From NCBI GenBank assembly GCA_012959275.1, contig DUDM01000064.1, forward strand, positions 1 through 54,410: a DNA stretch of 54,410 nucleotides, given 5' to 3'. The translations under genes were made by a program, and so were the position numbers. The notes beneath the pieces are model-generated. The model did not search any database, was not told where the DNA came from, and worked only from the letters and a program-made list of their open reading frames with translations. How positions within the stretch are numbered: the stretch's first letter is position 1; each line of letters opens with the position of its first letter. Shown piece by piece: positions 7,459-16,396 of this stretch. Source of the stretch: Candidatus Poseidoniales archaeon. GTDB lineage: Archaea > Thermoplasmatota > Poseidoniia > Poseidoniales > Poseidoniaceae.

Positions 7459-9744
7459 ATGCAGCATCGCATAGCCGCCATCTTATTTGGTACAATATTG
7501 GCTATGAGTCCCTTCCTGATTATTAGCGGTAATGCTAGTCATGGAGGAGTTCAAGTTGCCGACGAAGAAGCCTTACTCCGTGATATTTCACTTCCAAGTG
7601 GCGAATCTATTTCTGTTGTTTTTTCATCTCGAACAGGTGGATTCTGGGTTGATGCTGATTGTGGGGGCGACTGTAGAGACCTAGTGCTAACTGTTTCCGA
7701 TGGTGTGTCAGAAAATACTGCGACAATCACTGATAATGCTGTAGTCAAGGGTCAACTTGTAGAAGGAGTTGCTTGGTTAAACCTAAGCAATACTGGTAGT
7801 GATTCATTGAATATTGATATTCAAGCAAGCCTGCCTGAATTGAACTCACTGGGAAATGCTGATTCATCTTCAACAAGGGATTCTGCAGTCCAAGTAAACT
7901 CATTTTTATCGACTTCAAATTTAGCAGAAACCTTTGCTGCAAAAACCACAAGAGGTGGAATTCATGATCCAAGCGCCACTTGGATAAACGCCACTTTCAA
8001 TGGACTAGATAGCATGTATTGGTTAATTGATGCAAATGTTTCTGACATTCTTGAACTAAGCCTGCTCCATTCATCCGCAGATGTTGAATTGCGATTATTA
8101 TCCGGTGATGATGGCAACCAGATTCTTGCAAGCCTGAGTAGCCAGTCAAATTCCTCTTCTTCAACAGCACCACAAAGGGTTTGGAAAACTACAACCAATA
8201 ACCATACTTGGTTAGAGGCAACAACAACAACGGCTAGCAGCAGTTTTTCGGCAAGGCTTGCTGCCCATGAAAGCATCGATAATTGGCCAGCAACAGGTGA
8301 GGTTAACGATGTTCAAGAGTTACATGAAGAAAGTGCTACTTTCTATGGATTACTCTCAACAGGTGATGAAGATGTCATCATGGTAAATGCGAGTGGGCCT
8401 CACCTCTGGAAATTCACCACATCTTCAACTACTGCCTTAGATGTCAATATCAGCGCCATGGTAGATGGGATTTGGGTCCCATTTTTGACCTTCCAAGGTT
8501 TACAATCGGATTCGGCACATAATTCTGATTCAAGTATTTGGACCCCAGAGGCAACAGCTTTGTTGAAGGTATCAATATCCTCATTGAGTGAAGAGACAGG
8601 AATTTGGTCATTTGATGTGATGAGAACAACCTTTGGAGATCTTGATAATAGCACCGATGCAAATGGTGCTATTCCAATGAACATAGATAGTGCAATGGAG
8701 AATTGGGATTTCATTGAATTGAAAGAAGGAGTTAGCCACACAGGTTGGCTTTCCCTTCCGACCTATGATGGAGCAGATACATACCTTCTAAACTTGGAGG
8801 GTTGGGAAGAAAGTAGGTACAGAATCAAATTACTGTTGACCGCTGATAATACTAGAATCATCGCAGAATTAATCGAAATGGATTGGTCAAGTCGGACAAT
8901 AATCTCAAACTCGAGTACTATCATCGATGACGGAATTGAGGGAGTGACAACCCTTGAAGTCGGTGAAGGCACTCACCTTCTGAGAATTCGAAGTGTTGAA
9001 TTAATGAACGGAGAAGGAAATTGGACTTGGGGGGATGTTAACATCAACCCAATTCCTTGGACCATCGAAATATCAAGTATTCAAAGTGAAGAGGGTATCG
9101 AGCCTTGGTTCGAGGCGGAAGGGTTCGTTTCACAGGCCAGTACCGGATTACTCTATTTCCTCGGTTTCCTGATGTTAACTCCAATTATCTGGGTCATCTG
9201 GACTAATAGAATCTATAGCCGCCGTGCAGCCCAATTAGCAGGCGATAAAGAACGTCTGAAGACACTGCGTAAAATGATAGCAGAAGGCCAAGTCAAACAG
9301 GCGATTTCTGACCTGAAATTATCGCTACGAACCATAGCTGCTCTCGATTGGGAAGAAGGTGTGGAGACTTGGGGCGAAGCAAATATCCGACACCGTACAG
9401 TTGCAGTCGATTTGGCGGTATGGAAGTTGGCGCCAGAATTCTCCATCAAAGGAGGGGTTCCTGTTTTGTTTGGAGTTCACATCCTAAAGGGCACATGGCA
9501 AGTCGCAGCGGTTAGGTTTGAGGTCAGTGCAGGTGAACATTGGGAGGTTATATCAACAGAACCGCGCTTCTTATCGAGAGGAGATGAGGTCTTCTTAGAT
9601 ACCCTCTCAGAAGGTAGTCGCACTTTTTTGAAAGTGGAATTAGAAGGTAATGGCACTGGACTTGAAGTCTCGATGAGTGGACTGGTTGAGAATAAGCCGG
9701 TGGCTGCAAAACATACAGGTTCACTTAGACTTGAGGAAGAATAA
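7459..9744 (+). CDS. Large single-pass membrane protein with secreted beta domains and a cytosolic C-terminal domain
   Basis: 761 residues, family not recognised. The N-terminus (MQHRIAAILFGTILAMSPFLIISG) is a signal peptide. Residues about 30-560 are extracellular and contain repeated beta-sandwich segments resembling pre-peptidase C-terminal domains: acidic, with Ser/Thr-rich loops and several N-X-S/T sequons. One membrane span lies at about residues 563-583 (YFLGFLMLTPIIWVIW), followed by basic residues (RIYSRRAAQ), then a roughly 175-residue cytosolic part that starts helical (KERLKTLRKMIAEGQVKQ) and ends beta-rich. An outside sensor domain coupled to an inside domain is one reading. It is convergent with dnaJ: the two stop codons abut exactly at 9744/9745. 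Confidence 0.75.
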   Translation: MQHRIAAILFGTILAMSPFLIISGNASHGGVQVADEEALLRDISLPSGESISVVFSSRTGGFWVDADCGGDCRDLVLTVSDGVSENTATITDNAVVKGQLVEGVAWLNLSNTGSDSLNIDIQASLPELNSLGNADSSSTRDSAVQVNSFLSTSNLAETFAAKTTRGGIHDPSATWINATFNGLDSMYWLIDANVSDILELSLLHSSADVELRLLSGDDGNQILASLSSQSNSSSSTAPQRVWKTTTNNHTWLEATTTTASSSFSARLAAHESIDNWPATGEVNDVQELHEESATFYGLLSTGDEDVIMVNASGPHLWKFTTSSTTALDVNISAMVDGIWVPFLTFQGLQSDSAHNSDSSIWTPEATALLKVSISSLSEETGIWSFDVMRTTFGDLDNSTDANGAIPMNIDSAMENWDFIELKEGVSHTGWLSLPTYDGADTYLLNLEGWEESRYRIKLLLTADNTRIIAELIEMDWSSRTIISNSSTIIDDGIEGVTTLEVGEGTHLLRIRSVELMNGEGNWTWGDVNINPIPWTIEISSIQSEEGIEPWFEAEGFVSQASTGLLYFLGFLMLTPIIWVIWTNRIYSRRAAQLAGDKERLKTLRKMIAEGQVKQAISDLKLSLRTIAALDWEEGVETWGEANIRHRTVAVDLAVWKLAPEFSIKGGVPVLFGVHILKGTWQVAAVRFEVSAGEHWEVISTEPRFLSRGDEVFLDTLSEGSRTFLKVELEGNGTGLEVSMSGLVENKPVAAKHTGSLRLEEE

Positions 9745-10890
9745 TCAGTGATTACTTCTTCTGTCATCAGCATCATTTCGAACTTCATCAAGAGTCTTAG
9801 AATCATCAAGAGATAAGTCGTTTCTCAATCCTTCAAGGCCTTTTTTCACAGCCCTAGATAATTTCTTTGGCACATACATTTTTAACAATACGATGACGTT
9901 TCCTCGACCTCTACTTCTTGCATCTGCCAAGCCACGAGCCGCAATCTCCAAGGTTTGACCTGAGCGGGAACCTGCTGGAATTTTGATTTCCAAATCCCTG
10001 CCATCGAAATGGGGAATACTAACAGTGCGGCCCAACGCAAAGTCTGGATATCCTATTGGCAGAGACATCAGGAGGTCGGCTCCATCTCTCTCAAACCAAG
10101 GATGCTCCTCAATACGTAATTCGATGTATAGGTCGCCTGCCACTCCTCTCCCCAAAGGGGCTGGCTCGCCACTGCCTCGCATCCGTAACCGTGTGCCATC
10201 AGAGGCCCCTCTCGGAACATTGAATCTTAATTTCTGCTCTTTCTGAACCTTACCATGGCCATCGCAAAACTCGCACACTTCGTCGATTAATTGCCCTCTT
10301 CCAGAACAACTACCACATGTCCTAGTGCTTTGATTGATGAATGGCCCCATTTGCTCTCGTACAGTTACTTGCCCTCGTCCACCACAGGCTTGACAACTTG
10401 ACAATGCATCGGGATCCATTGCTCCGCTACCTTCACAATCTTCGCAAGCAGTTGGTAGGTCTATTTCGACCTCTTCTTCAGAACCATCGAAAATAGATTG
10501 GAATGGGACAATGTGTCGTATTAAAATGTCATTCCCCCGAGAAGTAGAGTGGCGACGACGAGAAGAGCCGCCGAAGAACGAACCGAAGAGGTCGCCAAGA
10601 TTCCCTGAGAATATATCGTCAAAATTCATGTTGAAACCGGAGAAACCACCCGAACCAAATGGAGAGCCGCCAGGCGGTTCGTGCCCATACCGGTCATAGA
10701 TTTGGCGTTTCTCAGAATTTGAGAGCACTGCGAATGCTTCCTGAATTTCCTTGAATTTCTCATCCGCATCGGGAGAATCATTCTTGTCAGGGTGATATTT
10801 TCGAGCCAATGAACGAAAAGAATTCTTCAATGCTTTAGCATCAACATCTCGTTGAACTCCGAGAACTTCGTAGTAGTCTCGCTTTGCCAT
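9745..10890 (-). CDS. dnaJ: Chaperone protein DnaJ (Hsp40, type I)
   Basis: Co-chaperone that delivers unfolded clients to DnaK and stimulates its ATPase. All type I parts are present in order over 381 residues: a J domain with HPD (RKYHPDKND, near residue 35), a Gly/Phe-rich linker (GGSPFGSGGFSGFN), and four CxxCxGxG zinc motifs (CEDCEGSG, CQACGGRG, CGSCSGRG, CEFCDGHG) between about residues 135 and 215. The C-terminal substrate-binding domains follow. DnaK/DnaJ/GrpE in archaea are generally held to have come from bacteria; the sequence here looks native in base composition, so any transfer is old. No dnaK or grpE lies in the window. The zinc-ribbon membrane gene lies 60 bp upstream on the same strand. 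Confidence 0.95.
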   Translation of the reverse strand: MAKRDYYEVLGVQRDVDAKALKNSFRSLARKYHPDKNDSPDADEKFKEIQEAFAVLSNSEKRQIYDRYGHEPPGGSPFGSGGFSGFNMNFDDIFSGNLGDLFGSFFGGSSRRRHSTSRGNDILIRHIVPFQSIFDGSEEEVEIDLPTACEDCEGSGAMDPDALSSCQACGGRGQVTVREQMGPFINQSTRTCGSCSGRGQLIDEVCEFCDGHGKVQKEQKLRFNVPRGASDGTRLRMRGSGEPAPLGRGVAGDLYIELRIEEHPWFERDGADLLMSLPIGYPDFALGRTVSIPHFDGRDLEIKIPAGSRSGQTLEIAARGLADARSRGRGNVIVLLKMYVPKKLSRAVKKGLEGLRNDLSLDDSKTLDEVRNDADDRRSNH

Positions 10891-10950
10891 TCCGCTCGCC
10901 TCAAAGTGGCCGGTTCACCCACATCATAAGAATCGAGCGCCTGTCAAGGC

Positions 10951-11880
10951 TCAAAGTTCACCGCCACAATTTTCGCAAAAACGACTACTTGATGCGTAAC
11001 CTTGGCCACAAGCAGGACATTTGCTACCAGAAAATGTTGATTGAATCTGCTGGGCATTCCCTTGACCCATACCAGCCATTTCTTCGATTGATAATTCCCG
11101 TGGTTGTTCAGGTGTGGCAATAATCTCTTCCGCTTGTTTTACTTCTGTGACTTTAGATTTTACTGGAGCGGCAGGAATTATTTCTGTTTCAGATTCTAGT
11201 CTTGCTACAACATTCTTTTGATGTACTTCAGCAAGGTTGGTATTCTGCACAGGGGCTTGGTCCGCTCTTGCTGAAAGGGCTGCCTGCTTGGTTTGTTCAC
11301 GAATCGATTGGGAGTCTTGATTGCGGAAACGCTTGGCTATCCAATCAAAGAAACGGTCCATGACACTATGGCGGCGAACTGTGCCAATTGTAGATTGAAT
11401 TTGTTCATCATCAAAACTTTCGTCCCCTGAAACTCTGCGATTTGCTTTGGAAACATGGTCCGCATCTATTAGGAGATTTATTTGCGCTGAGCCATCAACG
11501 TTATCGCGGGATATCTCCTCAGTGTCCTTTGTGTTCATTAATTTCCCAACACTTCCCTGAATGACCGCCTGAGCTTCAACACTAAGGTCAGTGGCGATTT
11601 CAGTATCCTTTTGCCACAAGCCTTTTTCTTCTTTATCATAATGTTTGTTTAACTGTTTGATTGCTTTGCTCCTCTGCCATTCATGGTCCTTCTTGACCGA
11701 CAATCGGGACCTTACAATCCAACCAATTACTAATGCACCAGAATAGGAAACCCAAGGCACCCACATATGGTCTCTAAATGCCAAACGCATCGGCTCGATT
11801 AAACTTGAAAGTAGAAAGAGGAAAAATGCTGGAATAAGAAAAATAATCCACCCGGTCATCGGATTCTTTTCATCTGCCAT
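10951..11880 (-). CDS. Membrane protein with C-terminal zinc ribbon
   Basis: 309 residues. Two membrane spans lie near the N-terminus (about 10-27, GWIIFLIPAFFLFLLSS, and 39-57, WVSYSGALVIGWIVRS). A long, charged, probably disordered cytosolic region follows, and the last 20 residues form a zinc ribbon with the pairs CPAC and CENC. Such double-Cys ribbons are common at the ends of archaeal membrane proteins and usually mediate protein contacts. It is upstream of dnaJ and downstream of the glycosyltransferase on the same strand, with gaps of 60 and 50 bp, so cotranscription is possible. I do not recognise a characterised homologue. Confidence 0.7.
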   Translation of the reverse strand: MADEKNPMTGWIIFLIPAFFLFLLSSLIEPMRLAFRDHMWVPWVSYSGALVIGWIVRSRLSVKKDHEWQRSKAIKQLNKHYDKEEKGLWQKDTEIATDLSVEAQAVIQGSVGKLMNTKDTEEISRDNVDGSAQINLLIDADHVSKANRRVSGDESFDDEQIQSTIGTVRRHSVMDRFFDWIAKRFRNQDSQSIREQTKQAALSARADQAPVQNTNLAEVHQKNVVARLESETEIIPAAPVKSKVTEVKQAEEIIATPEQPRELSIEEMAGMGQGNAQQIQSTFSGSKCPACGQGYASSSRFCENCGGEL

Positions 11881-11930
11881 GGATTCATCTCCAATTCAAT
11901 TCACTGTTGAAGGTTGTCATCAACTGTACA

Positions 11931-12953
11931 TCATCTATCCACGAGTTCCAGTTGCTTTCGAAAGACTCCTTCTACCATTCCAATACTAAATTGGGTATGT
12001 AGAATTAGCAATAATAGTGGAACACCAATCAATAAAGTCGGCTTTCTAAACTTCATAGCTTCATACAAACCAATTAGGCTAACTGCAACTGCATAAATAA
12101 GAAGGGGATAATAGCGATAATCGCTTTGAGTTGCAAATAATGCCACAGTTAGTAATAGTCCAATAATAGGCAGAAATTCCTTTGGGTTTACCCTATTCTT
12201 ATGCTTTTTCAGTGTTTTAGTTCGCCAAAATCCGTAGCGTCGGCACATTTTCATAAAACCCGACAGACTTCTTCGTTTGACCATTTGAAAACTACTAACA
12301 TCAGAGCGCCAAAGCGGCCAACCTGCTTTGATGAGGCGCATGCTCAAGTCTGAATCTTGATTGGTTGGAAGTCCTTCATCCCAGCCACCGACCTCAAGTA
12401 AGGCTTCTTTTCTGTGCAAAACAAATGCTGGCACATTATGTGGATGCCGCCCCTTAAAGCGAGCAAATTGACCCCCTCCACTCCCCAGAGGGCAAGACAA
12501 TGTAGATTCAATCCAATCGCCCAACATGGTTCTTCCTTCATCCTCCGCAGCAACTACCAGACAGCCTACTCCGCCCACCTTCTTTGCTAATTCAGATTCA
12601 ATTTCTTGAAGGTCAGAAATCCTCTTTTCCAAGTGGTTGACTGGCACCCACCCATGACCATTGACTTCGAAGACAAGTTCCACCTCCTCATCCATTGCTG
12701 CAAGACTCAAATTCCTAGCCTGAGGGACTCTTTTTTCGGGGTTGTTAATTAGAACGATTTTTACATCCTCCTTCATCTTCGACCTAACGATATTCAGAGT
12801 ATCATCTGTACTTCCTCCATCGACGACATGAATGATATGCCGTGATGAAGGGTGGGTTTGGGCAAGTAATGAATCGAGGCACCGTCCAATCCATTTTTCT
12901 TCATTGAAGGTTGGAACAACAGAGGCTACCATTGGGCCCACCTCGGCACTCAT
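11931..12953 (-). CDS. Family 2 glycosyltransferase with C-terminal membrane segments
   Basis: A GT-A fold inverting glycosyltransferase, likely moving a sugar from a nucleotide-sugar to a lipid-linked or surface glycan at the cytoplasmic face of the membrane. I start at ATG 12953 (MSAEVGPMVASVVPTFNEEK), which puts the first strand of the fold near the N-terminus as usual; the open frame runs back to 13016 but would overlap the divergent gene. Motifs: VVPTFNEE, VVDGGSTDDT (donor-binding acidic motif), VPQARNLSL, and NQDSDLSMRLIKAGW (acceptor/catalytic-base region). The last about 100 residues hold three hydrophobic spans, as in ExoA-like enzymes. It could build the glycan that the AglB at 41302-51048 transfers; this is inference. 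Confidence 0.87.
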   Translation of the reverse strand: MSAEVGPMVASVVPTFNEEKWIGRCLDSLLAQTHPSSRHIIHVVDGGSTDDTLNIVRSKMKEDVKIVLINNPEKRVPQARNLSLAAMDEEVELVFEVNGHGWVPVNHLEKRISDLQEIESELAKKVGGVGCLVVAAEDEGRTMLGDWIESTLSCPLGSGGGQFARFKGRHPHNVPAFVLHRKEALLEVGGWDEGLPTNQDSDLSMRLIKAGWPLWRSDVSSFQMVKRRSLSGFMKMCRRYGFWRTKTLKKHKNRVNPKEFLPIIGLLLTVALFATQSDYRYYPLLIYAVAVSLIGLYEAMKFRKPTLLIGVPLLLLILHTQFSIGMVEGVFRKQLELVDR

Positions 12954-13004
12954 GGAAGGGCTGTTGGGCGCATGGTTGATGAATCCCCCTGCATGGCAGG
13001 TGTC

Positions 13005-13502
13005 ATGGACAGCCAAGAGGTGAGGGTATCGTGTACAACCAAACTCAGCGCTGCTGATATTCCTGAAACAGTATTTTCAGCCCTCAAAAATATTTTTCCT
13101 GATGTTTCACCTGATGGATTGGATTTCCAAAACAGCCGGTTCCCAAATAAGAAAGATGAAATTACCTGGTCCTTTTCCGACTTGGACTTAGAACATTTTC
13201 TCCATAAAATCCACCAAGATAGAGTCCTCGATACTGCCTTGGATGCTATGAGCCAAAAATTGCAAGGCAAGAAAACTACCTTTGAGTTATCAAGGCAAGC
13301 AGCAATCAATGGAAAAATCTCTTTTTGTTTGCTTGGAGAAAATCCATTGGGGGGGATATTCATTATTTCACTTCAGTGCGAATATCTCAAGGCTTGGTTG
13401 CAAGAAGCAACTTGGCACCGCGGGAGGGAAGATGTACCAAGACAAATTGGCGATGAAACCGCCATGAGTAAAGATGGGAGAATTAGAGAATGGTTCGACT
13501 AA
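13005..13502 (+). CDS. COG1325-like archaeal RNA-binding protein
   Basis: About 165 residues from ATG 13005 (MDSQEVRVSCTTKLSAADIP). The opening strand and helix, with an ETVFSALKNIFPDVSPDG segment, and the later FELSRQAAINGKISF resemble the small archaeal proteins of COG1325, predicted RNA-binding proteins once listed as exosome-associated. In those the corresponding segment reads LRxDKQxAxxGxI. Here the Asp-Lys pair is Ser-Arg, so this is a divergent copy. GTG 13020 or the open frame from 12972 are alternative starts. It is divergent from the glycosyltransferase and its last 20 bases overlap the convergent pyroglutamyl-peptidase/Nudix gene. Function in RNA processing is suggested by family only. 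Confidence 0.6.
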   Translation: MDSQEVRVSCTTKLSAADIPETVFSALKNIFPDVSPDGLDFQNSRFPNKKDEITWSFSDLDLEHFLHKIHQDRVLDTALDAMSQKLQGKKTTFELSRQAAINGKISFCLLGENPLGGIFIISLQCEYLKAWLQEATWHRGREDVPRQIGDETAMSKDGRIREWFD

Positions 13503-14568
13503 GAAGTAGTTTTTGAATCTTTGATATCATCGGTAAATCTGCAGCGATCCATTCCTCATCTAGAAAATCTTCTACTTTCAACCAACGTAATTTGTCATGA
13601 ACAATAAGTCGTGGTTGCCCTGAAATTATTTTACAGTGCCACGCATGTAATTCAATCTCAAGATGGGCCATTTCATGCACGTGTTTTACTAATGCACCTT
13701 TTACTTCAATCTCTACTCCTAACTCCTCATCTATTTCACGAATCAAAGCCTCAGGAATGGATTCTCCCCTCTCCACCTTTCCGCCAGCAAATTCCCACAT
13801 CCCCGAAAATGATTCTTCAGGTGATCGCCTACAACTGATAAATCTGCCATCCATTCCTTCAAGCACCGAACATGCTACTACGATTCGGGGTTTTTCACAA
13901 AGCCATGCGCCAATTTCTTCAACCAATTTTACTGCCTCACTAATTTCCAACTTGTCAATATCTGGAAGATGCAGGAATAAGCACGGTAATTTTCTACCGA
14001 AATGGTCTTTTTCATTATTGTAATCTATCGAAGATAAAGTGCGATAATAGGTTTCATTGCAAACAAATGAACCTGCATCATCTGATTGTTCAAGTTTAGT
14101 TGAAAATGAATCATTTGGAAAACGGTTCAATGGTGATGAACTCTGGATAAACTGTGGACCGTTGATTGTTATTTCACTTGAACTGATTTTTCTTCCTGCA
14201 TTGTCGGCGATTCGCATCTCCAAAATATTTCTTGCCTGAGTTTCTATTCTTGGGGTAATACATGAAGTGCATAAGCCGAGGTGTAGTATTGCATCAACAT
14301 CAATGTTTTTCAGAGAATTCGCAATCTGAGATGAACCTGCTTCATCACAAGTCAATAACTCAGTCTGCCACTCAATTTCAACGATTGGCATATCTGTTGA
14401 TAATGTATTTCCACTATCATCAACTCTTGGCCTTTCCCTCAAAGGTACCTTAGAGTGACCTATGCTTGATAATTCTTTGATTACATCCTCACTAATATTA
14501 GTGGACATCCCTCCAAATGCAGGAAATCCTGTTATCAACACCTTCCGCCTGCCCACATCATCCACCAT
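13483..14568 (-). CDS. Fusion of pyroglutamyl-peptidase I (C15) and a MutT-type Nudix hydrolase
   Basis: A 361-residue protein of two enzymes. Residues about 8-220 match pyroglutamyl-peptidase I, a cysteine peptidase that removes N-terminal pyroglutamate: LITGFPAFGG at the start, and an apparently complete triad of E109 (in RIETQARN), C170 (in FVCNETYY) and H200 (in FLHLP). Residues about 228-355 are a Nudix hydrolase with a full Nudix box from G263 to V285 (E269, R277, E278, E281, E282, G284). Its opening, VVACSVLEGMDGRFISCRR, and GMWEFAGGKVERGE are typical of 8-oxo-dGTP/CTP pyrophosphatases. The join is in frame with no stop or frameshift visible. It lies head to head with the 14631 gene (62 bp) and overlaps the convergent COG1325-like gene by 20 bp. 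Confidence 0.83.
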   Translation of the reverse strand: MVDDVGRRKVLITGFPAFGGMSTNISEDVIKELSSIGHSKVPLRERPRVDDSGNTLSTDMPIVEIEWQTELLTCDEAGSSQIANSLKNIDVDAILHLGLCTSCITPRIETQARNILEMRIADNAGRKISSSEITINGPQFIQSSSPLNRFPNDSFSTKLEQSDDAGSFVCNETYYRTLSSIDYNNEKDHFGRKLPCLFLHLPDIDKLEISEAVKLVEEIGAWLCEKPRIVVACSVLEGMDGRFISCRRSPEESFSGMWEFAGGKVERGESIPEALIREIDEELGVEIEVKGALVKHVHEMAHLEIELHAWHCKIISGQPRLIVHDKLRWLKVEDFLDEEWIAADLPMISKIQKLLLSRTIL

Positions 14569-14630
14569 CTACGACTGTTGGCGGGCAATTAGCCACAAGA
14601 GCATTATGTAACAAGGTAGGAGGCAAGCCG

Positions 14631-15200
14631 ATGGACGACTGGCAACTTGAGCAAATGGCGATGACGGATTCAAGCAGCCACTTCCGCGATGATAGCGGAG
14701 AAGAGAGTGCTGACTTGGGAATGATAATCGCCGATGTGATGCTTTATTCCATTGCAGGTGTTTCAATTTTCTTCGCTATTTCATCTATATGGGGCGGAGA
14801 GTTTAATCCAATGAATTGGGATTGGACAAACATAGATTGGTTATTATTTGGCCCAGGTGTCGGACTTTGGCTTTGCTCTCAATCGATTAATGACTTCAAA
14901 CGCTTACTTCCTATGTGGTTGAGAGCCGTGCTGGGAATGGAGATGACTCCAAAAGATATGGCTGACATGTCTAAATCTGCTGTTAACCGCCGTGTATACA
15001 CTCTATTTTTGGCCGCAATTTTGGCCGCAATTGTAGCTTGGAGGTTTAGTTCAATTAACCACGGCCTTGAAAACCGAACTGGCGTACCTTTCGAATATGT
15101 GGTTGGAGTACTTGCAACAGGATTGTTGATTTTGGCAATCATGTGGAAGCGACTTGCAGGTAAAGAATCTGGAATCATTAGTTTCCACGATAGGTATTGA
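14631..15200 (+). CDS. Small multi-spanning membrane protein
   Basis: 189 residues from ATG 14631, chosen because AGGAGG lies about 10 bases upstream; the longer open frame from 14517 would run into the divergent gene. The N-terminal 30 residues are acidic and cytosolic. Hydrophobic spans follow: about residues 33-51 (MLYSIAGVSIFFAISSIWG), 68-84 (WLLFGPGVGLWLCS), 122-140 (LFLAAILAAIVAWRF) and 158-173 (GVLATGLLILAIMWK). No catalytic motif is seen and I do not recognise the family. The following gene starts 9 bp after the stop and is also a small membrane protein, so the two probably form a pair. Confidence 0.65.
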   Translation: MDDWQLEQMAMTDSSSHFRDDSGEESADLGMIIADVMLYSIAGVSIFFAISSIWGGEFNPMNWDWTNIDWLLFGPGVGLWLCSQSINDFKRLLPMWLRAVLGMEMTPKDMADMSKSAVNRRVYTLFLAAILAAIVAWRFSSINHGLENRTGVPFEYVVGVLATGLLILAIMWKRLAGKESGIISFHDRY

Positions 15201-15208
15201 GGTGGTTA

Positions 15209-15550
15209 GTGCTGAGCGAAGAAGAAATTGTCATCCAACTTGCTCCCCATCAAGAGGCACGAAAGTTAGGGATTGGCAAGGTGATTTGGCGAGAGTTAAC
15301 TGCAGGCGTAGGCGTGTGGGGCTCAATGAGACCATTGGTTGCAATCATACTTGCTGCGGTGCCATTGTTTTTCCTCGGGCAGCATTTCAACCGCGAACAT
15401 CAAAAAGCAGTTGATTGGACTTTGATTCAGGTCCCACTCTCTTTCACTGTCATCCTTTGGATAGGGCTGTGGGGCTGGTCAATCGTTGATGCTTGGCAGG
15501 TTGCTAATGCAAAGGTTGTCAAAAAGAGAAATAAACATCTGGGAATTTGA
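15209..15550 (+). CDS. Small membrane protein, partner of the preceding gene
   Basis: About 113 residues from GTG 15209, with GAGGTGG overlapping the preceding stop as Shine-Dalgarno sequence; TTG 15197 is an alternative. The N-terminal 38 residues are soluble (SEEEIVIQLAPHQEARKLGI), then two spans (about 42-60, RPLVAIILAAVPLFFLG, and 76-96, VPLSFTVILWIGLWGWSIVDA), and a short basic C-terminus (KVVKKRNKHLGI). Function unknown. It abuts the convergent metzincin-like lipoprotein gene at 15550/15551. Confidence 0.6.
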   Translation: MLSEEEIVIQLAPHQEARKLGIGKVIWRELTAGVGVWGSMRPLVAIILAAVPLFFLGQHFNREHQKAVDWTLIQVPLSFTVILWIGLWGWSIVDAWQVANAKVVKKRNKHLGI

Positions 15551-16345
15551 TTATGACCACAGTTGCTCGTTAACTTCTAAGTCGCCTGCAGCAATAGCAG
15601 CCAAATCTGCTCTGTCATCTGAGTCGAAGTCATCGGGTACTTCATTATTGACAAAACTACTGATGTCTCCAGATTCAATAGCCCAATACATGACACTATC
15701 CTCATTGTTAGAATGGCCAGGATGCTCTGAGTCTTCATGGGCTGCAGGTGAAGTATAGACTAAATTCACCAAACCCAAAAGATGCCCGACCTCATGAACT
15801 GTAACTGCAGTTTCTATATCTTCTGCACTAGGTCGACCAAATAGCCCTTCAGCATCCCGAACATCATCCAAGAAAATTGCTGCAGTTGATGCATCTACTG
15901 CTACTCCAAGAACACCATTGCTTTCATAGGAGCCATTCGGGAAAAGAAGGTGCCAGCGTAAAGTAGAGCCATCTTGGGGCTGGGTTTCCCTAGTATCGCG
16001 CCCAATCTCTCTGATATCATTCGCACTCCAACTATCGCCATGTCCGAAATCTGTTTGGGTTGTTTTTAGGGTCACTCCACCGGGTTTATCACAAACGCTT
16101 TCAATTCGTGATTTTAAAGTAGAAAGCGTCTGCGATTGAGGCTCATATCCCGCAGTATAATCAATTTCAATCATCATATTGGTGAATTTAGAACTTTGTA
16201 GGCAGGCTAAAGTCAAGCCACCAGGGATGCCGAATAACTCACTTTCTTCATCGCTACCAAAGAATCCTCCATCCCCATCACCTATACAACCGGAGATGCT
16301 AGCCAAAAGCAACGATATACTGAGGCTCAATACACGCAGGCGCAT
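15551..16345 (-). CDS. Secreted metzincin-like zinc metalloprotease, predicted lipoprotein
   Basis: About 264 residues from ATG 16345, where a basic start and a hydrophobic stretch lead to SISGC, a lipobox-like site with C20 for lipid anchoring to the outer face of the membrane. The zinc site is HEVGHLLGLVN (residues 184-194), with the metzincin Gly, and a Met-turn follows as SVMYW (about 217-221). In the classical motif the last residue is His; here it is Asn, and a His-rich stretch (HEDSEHPGH) between it and the Met-turn may supply the third ligand, as in some matrixin-like bacterial proteins. The frame is open to GTG 16396, directly after the upstream gene's stop, which would lengthen it by 17 residues. 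Substrate unknown; surface proteins are possible targets. Confidence 0.75.
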   Translation of the reverse strand: MRLRVLSLSISLLLASISGCIGDGDGGFFGSDEESELFGIPGGLTLACLQSSKFTNMMIEIDYTAGYEPQSQTLSTLKSRIESVCDKPGGVTLKTTQTDFGHGDSWSANDIREIGRDTRETQPQDGSTLRWHLLFPNGSYESNGVLGVAVDASTAAIFLDDVRDAEGLFGRPSAEDIETAVTVHEVGHLLGLVNLVYTSPAAHEDSEHPGHSNNEDSVMYWAIESGDISSFVNNEVPDDFDSDDRADLAAIAAGDLEVNEQLWS

Positions 16346-16396
16346 GAAATGAGCAAGAGCAAGACCTTCTTCAACTTGGCCCATAGGTGATTCCAC

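Noticed and set aside
12954-13016. N-terminal extension of the glycosyltransferase
   Set aside because: It overlaps the divergent gene and adds residues before the first strand of the GT-A fold with no domain content.
14517-14630. N-terminal extension of the small membrane protein
   Set aside because: It runs into the divergent peptidase/Nudix gene; ATG 14631 has AGGAGG upstream.
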